NCBI GenBank assembly: GCA_947500965.1
Contig: CANMWW010000136.1
Location: forward strand, 1-6,510
DNA: 6,510 nt
Reading direction: 5' to 3'
Origin: Alphaproteobacteria bacterium
Lineage (GTDB): Bacteria; Pseudomonadota; Alphaproteobacteria; CACIAM-22H2
Both the position numbers and the translations under genes were made by a program. Numbering within the stretch: position 1 is the stretch's first letter; each line of letters starts with the position of its first letter. The notes beneath the pieces are model-generated. The model did no database searches. It saw only the letters and a program-made list of their open reading frames with translations, and was not told the origin of the DNA. Below, piece by piece: positions 1 to 5,795 of the stretch.

Positions 1-1204
1 CCACGAAGCGCCCGCCCCAGCCGCGCACATGCGCCATGCTCGACGTGATCTCCGCGGCGATGTTCCAGGGCAGGACCAGCACGTAGTCGGGTCGCGTCTC
101 GGCGAGGCGCGCGGGCGCGTGGACAATCAGGCGCGAGCCGGGCAGCAGGCGCCCCTGCTTGTGGGGGTTGAGGTCGACCACGTACTCGACGAGGTCCGTG
201 CCGATGCCGCAGTAGTTCAGCAGCGTGTTGCCCTTCGCCGCCGCGCCATAGGCCGCGACCCTGCGTCCCTCGGCCCGCGCGCGCCGCAGGAAGGCGAGCA
301 GCGCGTCGCGCACGGCATCGACCTTCGCCTGGAAGCCCGCATAGGCCTCCACGCGGTCGAGGCCCGCGGCCCGCTCGGCCGCGCGCACGCGCGCCAGGCC
401 CGGCGCCTCCGCGCGCGGCGCGCCGTCGGCGCGGCAGGCGAGGACGCGCAGGCTGCCGCCATGCGTGGGCAGCGTCTCGACGTCGAAGACGCGGATCCCG
501 TGGCGCGCGAAGGCGCGCTCCACGGCCAGCAGCGAGAAGTAGCAGTAGTGCTCGTGGTAGATCGTGTCGAACTGCACCTCGCGGACGAGGTTGAGGAGGT
601 GCGGGAACTCGACCGACAGCACGCCCGCGGGCTTCAGCACGCGGGCGAGGCCGGCGACGAAGTCGTTGAGGTCGGGCACGTGCGCGAGGACGTTGTTGGC
701 GACGACCAGGTCGGCCGCGCGCCCCGCGGCGACGAGGTCGGCCGCGGCCGCGCGCCCGAAGAACCGCACCTCCACGGGGATGCCGAGCGCCTTCGCGGCC
801 TCCGCGACGTTGGCGGCGGGCTCGATGCCGAGCACGCCGATGCCCGCGGCGAGGAAATGGCGCAGCAGGTAGCCGTCGTTGCTCGCGACCTCGACGACGA
901 GGCTCGAGGGAGAAAGGCCGAAGCGGCGCGTCGCGTCCTCGCAGAACCGCTTCGCGTGCGCAACCCATGACGACGAATAGGACGAGAAATAGGCATACTC
1001 GCCGAATATGTCCTCGGGTGGCGTCACGGCCTCCACCTGCACCAGGAGGCAGGCGTCGCAGATGCGCGCGTGCAGCGGGAAGGTCGGGTCGGGCGCGCCG
1101 GCGGCATGCGGCGGCACGTAGCTGTTGGCGAGCGGCGTGCGCCCGAGGTCGACGAAGCTGCGGGAGAGCGGCGCGCCGCAGGAGCGGCAGGTGAGCGTCG
1201 TCAT
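1..1204 (-). CDS. NDP-hexose C-methyltransferase (TylC3/TcaB9-like), 3' end cut by window edge
   Basis: This is a class I SAM-dependent methyltransferase expected to add a methyl group to C-3 of a 4-keto-6-deoxy nucleotide sugar, here presumably the CDP sugar made by the two upstream genes. The ATG is at 1204 and 401 codons are visible; about ten more residues are expected beyond the left edge. Four cysteines (C6, C9, C49, C52) form the N-terminal zinc site. The SAM-binding motif is EVASNDGYLL at 105-114. YHEHYCYFSL at 216-225 is the family's active-site signature, and the C-terminal domain has YGAAAKGN at 319-326. The catalytic residues I recall for TcaB9 (Y76, H181, Y222, E224, H225) all match here at a constant offset of six: Y70, H175, Y216, E218, H219. 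The start overlaps the rfbG stop by four bases (ATGA), with GAAGG at 1214-1218 as a likely ribosome binding site. It should be cytoplasmic. The family call is strong; the exact sugar is inferred. Confidence 0.93.
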   Translation of the reverse strand, partial: MTTLTCRSCGAPLSRSFVDLGRTPLANSYVPPHAAGAPDPTFPLHARICDACLLVQVEAVTPPEDIFGEYAYFSSYSSSWVAHAKRFCEDATRRFGLSPSSLVVEVASNDGYLLRHFLAAGIGVLGIEPAANVAEAAKALGIPVEVRFFGRAAAADLVAAGRAADLVVANNVLAHVPDLNDFVAGLARVLKPAGVLSVEFPHLLNLVREVQFDTIYHEHYCYFSLLAVERAFARHGIRVFDVETLPTHGGSLRVLACRADGAPRAEAPGLARVRAAERAAGLDRVEAYAGFQAKVDAVRDALLAFLRRARAEGRRVAAYGAAAKGNTLLNYCGIGTDLVEYVVDLNPHKQGRLLPGSRLIVHAPARLAETRPDYVLVLPWNIAAEITSSMAHVRGWGGRFV

Positions 1205-2265
1205 GGGGCCGTGCCTTCGTAGCGTTCGATGTCGGCGAGGACGAGGTCGCGCGCAGGCGCGCCCGCGGCGAGCGCGGCATGCCAGCCGGCGGTCCAGTCG
1301 ATGGCGGCGTCGGCGGACAGGCGCGGCCGCCAGCCGAGCGCCTCGGCCGCGCGCGCGGAATCGAGCGTGAGGTAGCCGGCCTCCGCGGGATGGTCGCCCG
1401 GCTGCGCCGTCCAGCCCGGCCGGCCCGAGAAGCGCGTGGAGAAGCGCTCGACGAGGTCGCGCACGGTGAGGAACGCGCCGGGATCCGGGCCGAAGTTGAG
1501 CGCGGCAGGCGTGCGCCCGGGATCCTCCGCCAGCGCCTGCGCATGGCGCAGGTATCCCGCCAGCGGCTCCAGCACGTGCTGCCAGGGACGCACGGCGCCG
1601 GGATAGCGCAGCTCCACCGGGCGCCCGGCGTCGAGCGCGCGCAGCAGGTCGGGCACGACCCGGTCCTCCGACCAGTCGCCGCCGCCGATCACGTTGCCGG
1701 CGCGGGCCGTCGCGACGCCGATCCCGGCGGAGGCGAGGAAGCTCGCGCGATGGGACTCCACGACGATCTCCGCCGCGGCCTTGGACGCGCTGTAGGGGTC
1801 GTGGCCGCCGAGCGGGTCGTCCTCGCGGAAGGCGCGCCCGGCGCCGTCGTTGCGATAGACCTTGTCGGTGGTCGCCACGAGGATCGCGCGCAGGCCGGGC
1901 CGGCTGCGCGCGGCCTCAAGCAGGTTGAGCGTGCCCATCGCGTTCGTCGCGTAGGTCGCGGCCGGCTCGCGGTAGGAGCGCCGGACCAGCGCCTGCGCGG
2001 CGAGGTGCAGCACGATCTCGGGCGAGGCCGCCTCCATCGCGGCGGCGCAGGTCGCGGGATCGCGGATGTCGCCGATCGTCTCGCCGAGCGCGGGCGTGGC
2101 GGCGCAGAGCACGTGCAGGCTCGGCCGCGTCTGCGGCGGCAGGGCGAGGCCATGCACGCGCGCGCCGAGCCGCGCGAGCCAGTGCGCGAGCCAGCTGCCC
2201 TTGAAGCCCGTGTGCCCGGTCAGCAGGACGCGCCGGCCAGCCCAGAAGTCGGCGGCGGGATTCAT
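1201..2265 (-). CDS. rfbG: CDP-glucose 4,6-dehydratase
   Basis: This 354-residue short-chain dehydrogenase/reductase-fold enzyme converts CDP-glucose to CDP-4-keto-6-deoxyglucose using tightly bound NAD. The N-terminal nucleotide-binding loop is TGHTGFKGSW at 16-25. The catalytic TDK triplet is at 133-135, with the Asp-Lys pair typical of CDP-glucose dehydratases where RmlB has Asp-Glu. YSASK at 158-162 supplies the catalytic Tyr and Lys. Further family signatures are LAAQALVRRSY (88-98), ARAGNVIGGGDW and RPWQHVLEPLAGYL, all close to the Salmonella/Yersinia RfbG pattern, and the length is usual. The ATG at 2265 overlaps the rfbF stop by four bases. The reading frame is open far upstream, antisense to rfbF and the oxidoreductase, but that stretch encodes nothing recognisable, so the longer form is rejected. 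Only a weak AGG lies before the start, so translation probably depends on coupling from rfbF. Confidence 0.97.
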   Translation of the reverse strand: MNPAADFWAGRRVLLTGHTGFKGSWLAHWLARLGARVHGLALPPQTRPSLHVLCAATPALGETIGDIRDPATCAAAMEAASPEIVLHLAAQALVRRSYREPAATYATNAMGTLNLLEAARSRPGLRAILVATTDKVYRNDGAGRAFREDDPLGGHDPYSASKAAAEIVVESHRASFLASAGIGVATARAGNVIGGGDWSEDRVVPDLLRALDAGRPVELRYPGAVRPWQHVLEPLAGYLRHAQALAEDPGRTPAALNFGPDPGAFLTVRDLVERFSTRFSGRPGWTAQPGDHPAEAGYLTLDSARAAEALGWRPRLSADAAIDWTAGWHAALAAGAPARDLVLADIERYEGTAP

Positions 2266-3032
2266 CGCCTGAGCCAGGGCGCCCTGCCGCTTTCCCAGAG
2301 TTCCTCGAGCATGAGCTTCTCGCGCAGCGTGTCCATCGGCTGCCAGAAGCCGGTGTGGCGGAACGCGGCGAGCTGGCCCGACGCGGCGAGCCGCTCGAGC
2401 GGCGCGCGCTCCCACACGGTGGCGTCGCCCTCGACCAGGTCGAGCACCGAGGGCTCGAGCACGAAGAAGCCGCCATTGATGAAGCCGCTGTCGGCCTGCG
2501 TCTTCTCGCGGAAGGCGACGACGCGGTCGCCGTCGAGCTCCGCCGCGCCGAAGCGCGCGGGCGGCCGCACGACCGTCATCGTGGCCGCGACCTTCTGCGC
2601 GCGGTGGAAGGCGATGGTCGCGCCGATGTCGACGTCGCTGACGCCGTCGCCATAGGTCATGCAGAAGGTCTCGCCCGGCGACAGGAAGGGCGCGACCCGG
2701 CGGAGGCGCCCGCCGGTCATGGTCTCCTGGCCCGTGTCCACGACCGTGACCTTCCAGGGCGGCGGGTTCGCGCCGAGATGCGAGACCGAGCGCCGCACCA
2801 TGTCGACCTCCACGTCGGCATGGTGCAGGAGCATGTTCACGAAATACTCCTTGATCATGTAGCCCTTGTAGCCGGCGCAGACGACGAACTCCGTGATGCC
2901 GTGCGCCGCGTAGCAGCTCATGATGTGCCATAGGATCGGGCGCCCGCCGACCTCGATCAGCGGCTTGGGTCGCGACACGCTCTCCTCGGCGATGCGCGTG
3001 CCTTTCCCTCCGGCGAGGATCACGGCTTTCAC
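2262..3032 (-). CDS. rfbF: glucose-1-phosphate cytidylyltransferase
   Basis: This enzyme makes CDP-glucose from CTP and glucose-1-phosphate, the committing step for CDP-linked deoxysugars. The 256-residue protein matches the roughly 257 residues of Salmonella RfbF. The nucleotidyltransferase signature AGGKGTR is at 7-13, followed by the basic RPKPLIEVGGRPILWHIM stretch from 21, with K23 as the conserved lysine. Other family blocks are GYKGYMIKEYF, DTGQETMTGGRL, MTYGDGVSDVD, INGGFFVL and GFWQPMDTLREK. I chose the GTG at 3032 because it places the sequence (M)KAVILAGG exactly at the family's usual N terminus, and AAGGAG lies seven bases upstream. The longer open frame upstream has no family similarity. 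It is the first gene of the operon, divergent from the oxidoreductase, so transcription should begin in the 3033-3186 region. The fold is cytoplasmic. Identification is very secure. Confidence 0.97.
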   Translation of the reverse strand: MKAVILAGGKGTRIAEESVSRPKPLIEVGGRPILWHIMSCYAAHGITEFVVCAGYKGYMIKEYFVNMLLHHADVEVDMVRRSVSHLGANPPPWKVTVVDTGQETMTGGRLRRVAPFLSPGETFCMTYGDGVSDVDIGATIAFHRAQKVAATMTVVRPPARFGAAELDGDRVVAFREKTQADSGFINGGFFVLEPSVLDLVEGDATVWERAPLERLAASGQLAAFRHTGFWQPMDTLREKLMLEELWESGRAPWLRR

Positions 3033-3039
3033 GTTCGGG

Positions 3040-3045
3040 CTCCTT
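3040..3045 (-). promoter_or_regulatory. ribosome binding site of rfbF
   Basis: Reading the minus strand, AAGGAG (within GAAAGGAG) lies seven bases before the GTG at 3032. It is close to the ideal Shine-Dalgarno sequence and decides the start, since no ATG exists at the family's N-terminal position. A strong site fits the first gene of an operon whose later genes rely on ATGA coupling. Confidence 0.85.
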
Positions 3046-3083
3046 TCCCGCGCGGCTTCGGGTCGGTCGGTCGCGGCCGGCCA

Positions 3084-3112
3084 GTAATACAGCGCCCGGG
3101 GCCGCGCGGGAA
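3084..3112 (-). promoter_or_regulatory. weak promoter candidate for the rfbF operon
   Basis: On the minus strand TATTAC (3089-3084) resembles a -10 box in four of six positions. TTCCCG (3112-3107) sits 17 bases upstream and matches a -35 box in three of six. It would start transcription near 3077 and give a leader of about 45 bases before the rfbF GTG. The patch is the only AT-rich stretch in the intergenic region, which is the main reason to mention it. Chance similarity is quite possible. Confidence 0.2.
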
Positions 3113-3137
3113 CGCGCGCCTCGCGCCTCCCCTTGCA

Positions 3138-3170
3138 TGGCGCCCCGGCCGGGGCGAGTCTGGCGCCCCG
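3138..3170 (+). repeat. palindrome and 10-base direct repeat with two alternative hairpins
   Basis: TGGCGCCCCG occurs at 3138-3147 and again at 3161-3170, 23 bases apart start to start. Between them CCGGGGCG (3149-3156) is the inverse complement of the repeat core, so 3141-3156 is a perfect 16-base palindrome. The GGGGCG arm can pair with either flanking CGCCCC copy. Pairing with the left copy gives a six-pair stem with a GGCC loop; pairing with the right copy gives a seven-pair stem (3150-3156 with 3164-3170) and a seven-base loop. The right-hand form ends four bases before the oxidoreductase ribosome binding site. It could be an operator for a dimeric regulator, a leader-RNA structure, or chance in GC-rich DNA. 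Confidence 0.4.
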
Positions 3171-3173
3171 AGC

Positions 3174-3179
3174 GAAAGG
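3174..3179 (+). promoter_or_regulatory. ribosome binding site of the molybdopterin oxidoreductase
   Basis: GAAAGG lies seven bases before the ATG at 3187 and decides between that start, the in-frame TTG at 3133 and the in-frame ATG at 3238. Neither alternative has a comparable purine-rich site at the right distance. The same GAAAGG with the same seven-base spacing precedes the next gene. Confidence 0.7.
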
Positions 3180-3186
3180 CCCGACG

Positions 3187-5295
3187 ATGCCAGACGAAAC
3201 CGCCCTCGCCCCGCGCGTCTCGAAGCGCCGGGGCACCATGCACGGCACGGTCTGCCCGCATGACTGCCCGTCGGTCTGCGCGCTCGAGGTCGAGAAGCTC
3301 GACGAGCGCACGATCGGCCGCGTCAACGGGGCCGAGGCGCATGGCTACACCGCCGGCGTGATCTGCGCGAAGGTCGCGCGCTACGCCGAGCGCATCCACC
3401 ACCCGGACAGGCTGACCCGCCCCCTGCGCCGCGTCGGGGCCAAGGGCGAGGGCCGCTTCGCGCCGGTGTCGTGGGACGAGGCGCTCGACGAGATCGCCTC
3501 GCGCTTCCGCGACGCCGCCACGCGCCACGGCAGCGAGGCGGTATGGCCCTATTTCTTCGCCGGCACGATGGGCCTCGTGCAGCGCGACGGCATAAACCGC
3601 CTGCGCCACGCGATGAAGTACTCGGGCATGGACAAGACGATCTGCACCTGGATCGTGCAGGCGGGCTGGCTCGCCGGCACCGGCCGGCAGAGCGGCGTCG
3701 ACCCGCGCGAGGTCGCGGAAAGCGACATGGTCGTGATGTGGGGCGGCAACCCCGTGGCGACCCAGGTCAACTTCATGACCCATGTCGCGCGCGCGCGGAA
3801 GGAGCGCGGCGCGCGGTTCTGGGTCGTCGATCCCTACCGCACGCCCACGGCGCAGGTCGCCGACCACCACCTCATGCTGCGGCCGGGCACGGACGGGGCG
3901 CTTGCCTGCGCGGTGATGCACGTCCTCTTCGCCGAGGGCATGGCCGACCGCGACTACCTCGCGCGCCACACCGACGACCCCGCGGGGCTGGAGGCGCACC
4001 TCGCCTCGCGCACGCCGGAATGGGCCGCCGGCATCACCGGCCTGGCGGTCGATGACATCCGCGCGTTCGCGCGCGCCTATGGCCGCACCGAGCGTGCCTT
4101 CATCCGCGTCGGCTACGGCTTCTCGCGCTCGCGCAACGGCGCGTCGATGGTCCATGCCGTGAGCTGCCTGCCCGCGGTCGGCGGCAAGTGGCGCCATCGC
4201 GGCGGCGGCGCGCTGTGGAACTTCGGCGCCGCCTATCGCTGGGACAAGACGCTGATCGAGGGGCTCGACCGGCGCGACCCGTCGGTCCGCGTCTTCGACA
4301 TGTCGCGGCTGGGCGCGATCCTGAACCACGACCCGGCGGACCTGCGCGGCGGGCCGCCGGTCACGGCGATGCTGGTCCAGAACGTCAACCCGATGAATGT
4401 CTGCCCCGACCTGAACAAGGTGCGGCGCGGCTTCCTGCGCGAGGACCTGTTCGTCGCCGTGCACGAGCAGTTCATGACCGACACCGCCGCGATGGCCGAC
4501 ATCGTGCTGCCCGCGACGATGTTCCTCGAGCACGACGACGTCTACCAGGCGGGCGGGCACGCGACGATCCAGGTCGGGCGCAAGCTTATCGAGGCGCCAG
4601 GCGAATGCCGCTCGAACCACCGCGTGATCTGCGACCTAGCGGCGCGGCTCGGCGCGGAGCATCCGGGCTTCCGGATGACGGAGATGGAGATCATCGACGC
4701 GACGCTGCGCGCCTCGGGCTGGCCGGGCGCGGAGGCCGTCGCCGAGGGTCGCTGGCTCGACGCGACGCCCTCCTTCGAGAAGGCGCATTTCCTCGACGGC
4801 TTCGGCCATCCCGGGGGCAGGTTCCGCTTCCGCCCGGACTGGAAGGCGCTGGGCCCGTGGGGCGCGCGCATGCCGGAGTGGCCGGACTTCCACGACATCG
4901 TGGAGCGCCCCAGCGACGAGCATCCCTTCCGCATGCTCGCGCCCCCGGCGCGCAACTTCCTGAACACGTCCTTCACCGAGACGCCGGGCTCGCTCAGGCG
5001 CGAGGGCAGGCCGAGCGTGATGATCCACCCGCTCGATGCCGCCGATGCCGGCATCGCCACGGGCGACCACGTGACGCTCGGGAACGCGCGCGGGCGCGTG
5101 ACGCTGGAGGCGCGCATCTTCGACGGCGTGCAGCGCGGCGTGCTGGTGGTCGAGAGCATCTGGCCGAACCGCCACTTCCCCGAGGGGCTCGGCATCAACG
5201 CGCTGATCGGCGACGATCCCGCGCCCCCGAACGGCGGCGCGGTCTTCCACGACACGCATGTATGGATCCGCCCGGCGGCGGCGCGAAAGGACTGA
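3187..5295 (+). CDS. molybdopterin-dependent oxidoreductase, DMSO-reductase superfamily
   Basis: The 702-residue protein is a catalytic subunit that should bind a bis-(molybdopterin guanine dinucleotide) molybdenum or tungsten cofactor and one [4Fe-4S] cluster. The cluster ligands are C23, C27, C31 and C60 (CPHDCPSVC, then GVICAKV), a C-x3-C-x3-C spacing as in DmsA. The usual PDRLTRPLRRVG and SWDEALDEIASRF blocks follow. The cofactor domain shows MWGGNPVATQ near 180-190 and RPGTDGALACAVMHV. C153 in the TICTWIVQAGWLAG stretch is a candidate metal ligand. The C-terminal aspartate-decarboxylase-like beta-barrel (MopB_CT) runs from about 579 to 695. No twin-arginine signal or membrane segment is visible, so it is probably cytoplasmic. 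It resembles uncharacterised stand-alone homologues more than NapA, DmsA or formate dehydrogenase, and no electron-transfer subunit adjoins it. It shares an operon with the GlcG/HbpS-like gene, two bases downstream. The superfamily is certain; the substrate is unknown. Confidence 0.93.
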   Translation: MPDETALAPRVSKRRGTMHGTVCPHDCPSVCALEVEKLDERTIGRVNGAEAHGYTAGVICAKVARYAERIHHPDRLTRPLRRVGAKGEGRFAPVSWDEALDEIASRFRDAATRHGSEAVWPYFFAGTMGLVQRDGINRLRHAMKYSGMDKTICTWIVQAGWLAGTGRQSGVDPREVAESDMVVMWGGNPVATQVNFMTHVARARKERGARFWVVDPYRTPTAQVADHHLMLRPGTDGALACAVMHVLFAEGMADRDYLARHTDDPAGLEAHLASRTPEWAAGITGLAVDDIRAFARAYGRTERAFIRVGYGFSRSRNGASMVHAVSCLPAVGGKWRHRGGGALWNFGAAYRWDKTLIEGLDRRDPSVRVFDMSRLGAILNHDPADLRGGPPVTAMLVQNVNPMNVCPDLNKVRRGFLREDLFVAVHEQFMTDTAAMADIVLPATMFLEHDDVYQAGGHATIQVGRKLIEAPGECRSNHRVICDLAARLGAEHPGFRMTEMEIIDATLRASGWPGAEAVAEGRWLDATPSFEKAHFLDGFGHPGGRFRFRPDWKALGPWGARMPEWPDFHDIVERPSDEHPFRMLAPPARNFLNTSFTETPGSLRREGRPSVMIHPLDAADAGIATGDHVTLGNARGRVTLEARIFDGVQRGVLVVESIWPNRHFPEGLGINALIGDDPAPPNGGAVFHDTHVWIRPAAARKD
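5285..5290 (+). promoter_or_regulatory. ribosome binding site of the GlcG/HbpS-family gene
   Basis: GAAAGG lies inside the last codons of the oxidoreductase gene, seven bases before the ATG at 5298. With only two bases between the upstream stop and this start, the two genes should be co-transcribed and translationally coupled. Confidence 0.7.
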
Positions 5296-5297
5296 AG

Positions 5298-5720
5298 ATG
5301 GCAGACGTCGTCCCCCACCTGCGGCTCACGCTCGACGGCGCGCGCCGGATCCTCGACGCCGCGCATGCGCGCGCGCTCGCCATGGGCGTGCCGCAGAACA
5401 TCGTCGTCGTCGACGAGGGCGGCCACATGCTCGCGATGGTCCGCATGGACGGCGCCAAGCCGCTCTCCGTCCTCTCCGCCCACGCCAAGGCGAAGACCGC
5501 CGCGTCGGTGCGCGCCCCCACCGGTGGCGCACCGGCCGACGCCGAGCTCAAGCTCGCCATGGCCCAGGACCTGCACTTCACGAACCTGCGCGGCGGCCTG
5601 CCCGTCATCGTCGACGGCGCCTGCATCGGCGCGATCGGCGTGGGATCGGGCAGCGGCGACCAGGACCTCGAGGTCGCGCGCGCGGGGCTCGCGGCGCTGG
5701 CGGGCGCGAAGCAGTTCTGA
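5298..5720 (+). CDS. GlcG/HbpS-family protein (DUF336, haem-degrading domain family)
   Basis: The 140-residue protein spans a single GlcG/HbpS (PF03928-type) domain, close to the usual family length. Diagnostic stretches are VVVDEGGHMLAMVRMDGA at 36-53, SAHAKAKTAASVRAPTG from 60, and GAIGVGSGSGDQDLEVARAG in the C-terminal third. The family includes Streptomyces HbpS, which binds haem, the GlcG protein of glycolate loci, and the C-terminal domain of some PduO proteins. The molecular role of most members is undefined, so haem binding is not assumed. No signal peptide or membrane segment is present, unlike secreted HbpS, which suggests a cytoplasmic protein. The start at 5298 has a good ribosome binding site and follows the oxidoreductase stop by two bases. 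The tight coupling suggests a role in the same pathway, perhaps as an accessory or ligand-binding protein for the molybdoenzyme; that is inference. Confidence 0.9.
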   Translation: MADVVPHLRLTLDGARRILDAAHARALAMGVPQNIVVVDEGGHMLAMVRMDGAKPLSVLSAHAKAKTAASVRAPTGGAPADAELKLAMAQDLHFTNLRGGLPVIVDGACIGAIGVGSGSGDQDLEVARAGLAALAGAKQF

Positions 5721-5726
5721 CGGCCC

Positions 5727-5747
5727 GGCCGCCCGCGCGGGGCGGCC
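5727..5747 (+). terminator. GC hairpin after the GlcG/HbpS gene, possible terminator
   Basis: GGCCGCCC (5727-5734) and GGGCGGCC (5740-5747) form a perfect eight-pair stem with a five-base GCGCG loop, starting seven bases after the stop codon. There is no run of T after it, only AGACAATTC. It is therefore not a textbook intrinsic terminator. It could still mark the end of the two-gene transcript, protect its 3' end, or partly reduce read-through into the sulfatase gene. Confidence 0.4.
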
Positions 5748-5795
5748 AGACAATTCGGTGGACGCCCGGCGAAGCCGCGCGCCAATCTCGTCGCC

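Larger units (their letters stand above)
3033..3186. promoter_or_regulatory. divergent intergenic region between rfbF and the molybdoenzyme gene
   Basis: This 154-base region separates the leftward sugar operon from the rightward oxidoreductase operon and must hold both promoters unless they lie inside the genes. It contains both ribosome binding sites, three tandem GGTC units at 3061-3072, a GGCCGGCC palindrome at 3075-3082, one short AT-rich patch at 3084-3090, and a palindrome plus direct repeat at 3138-3170. No consensus sigma-70 promoter is evident on either strand, and no recognisable FNR, molybdate (ModE) or other operator could be assigned. Confidence 0.6.

Noticed and set aside
29..970. 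A 313-codon plus-strand open frame across the methyltransferase gene, and similarly 1279-2655 across rfbG and rfbF.
   Set aside because: Both lie antisense to genes with full family signatures and catalytic residues. Their own translations are Arg/Ala/Gly-rich with no motif.
3061..3072. Three tandem GGTC units in the intergenic region.
   Set aside because: Only three four-base units with no symmetry or second copy elsewhere; too short to call an operator or a meaningful repeat.
3133..3186. An in-frame TTG start for the oxidoreductase, adding 18 residues.
   Set aside because: The added stretch has no family similarity and no ribosome binding site, whereas the ATG at 3187 has GAAAGG seven bases upstream.
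3193..3245. A possible twin-arginine signal from the KRR near the oxidoreductase N terminus.
   Set aside because: There is no S/T-R-R-x-F-L-K pattern and no hydrophobic stretch after it; the iron-sulfur cysteines begin within ten residues.
2266..4620. A stop-free minus-strand extension of rfbG of about 785 codons, antisense to rfbF's surroundings and the oxidoreductase.
   Set aside because: The translation is rich in Arg, Ala, Asp and Val with no recognisable domain, and it overlaps two secure genes. Long open frames opposite GC-rich genes are expected because stop codons are rare there. The RfbG family N terminus fits the ATG at 2265.
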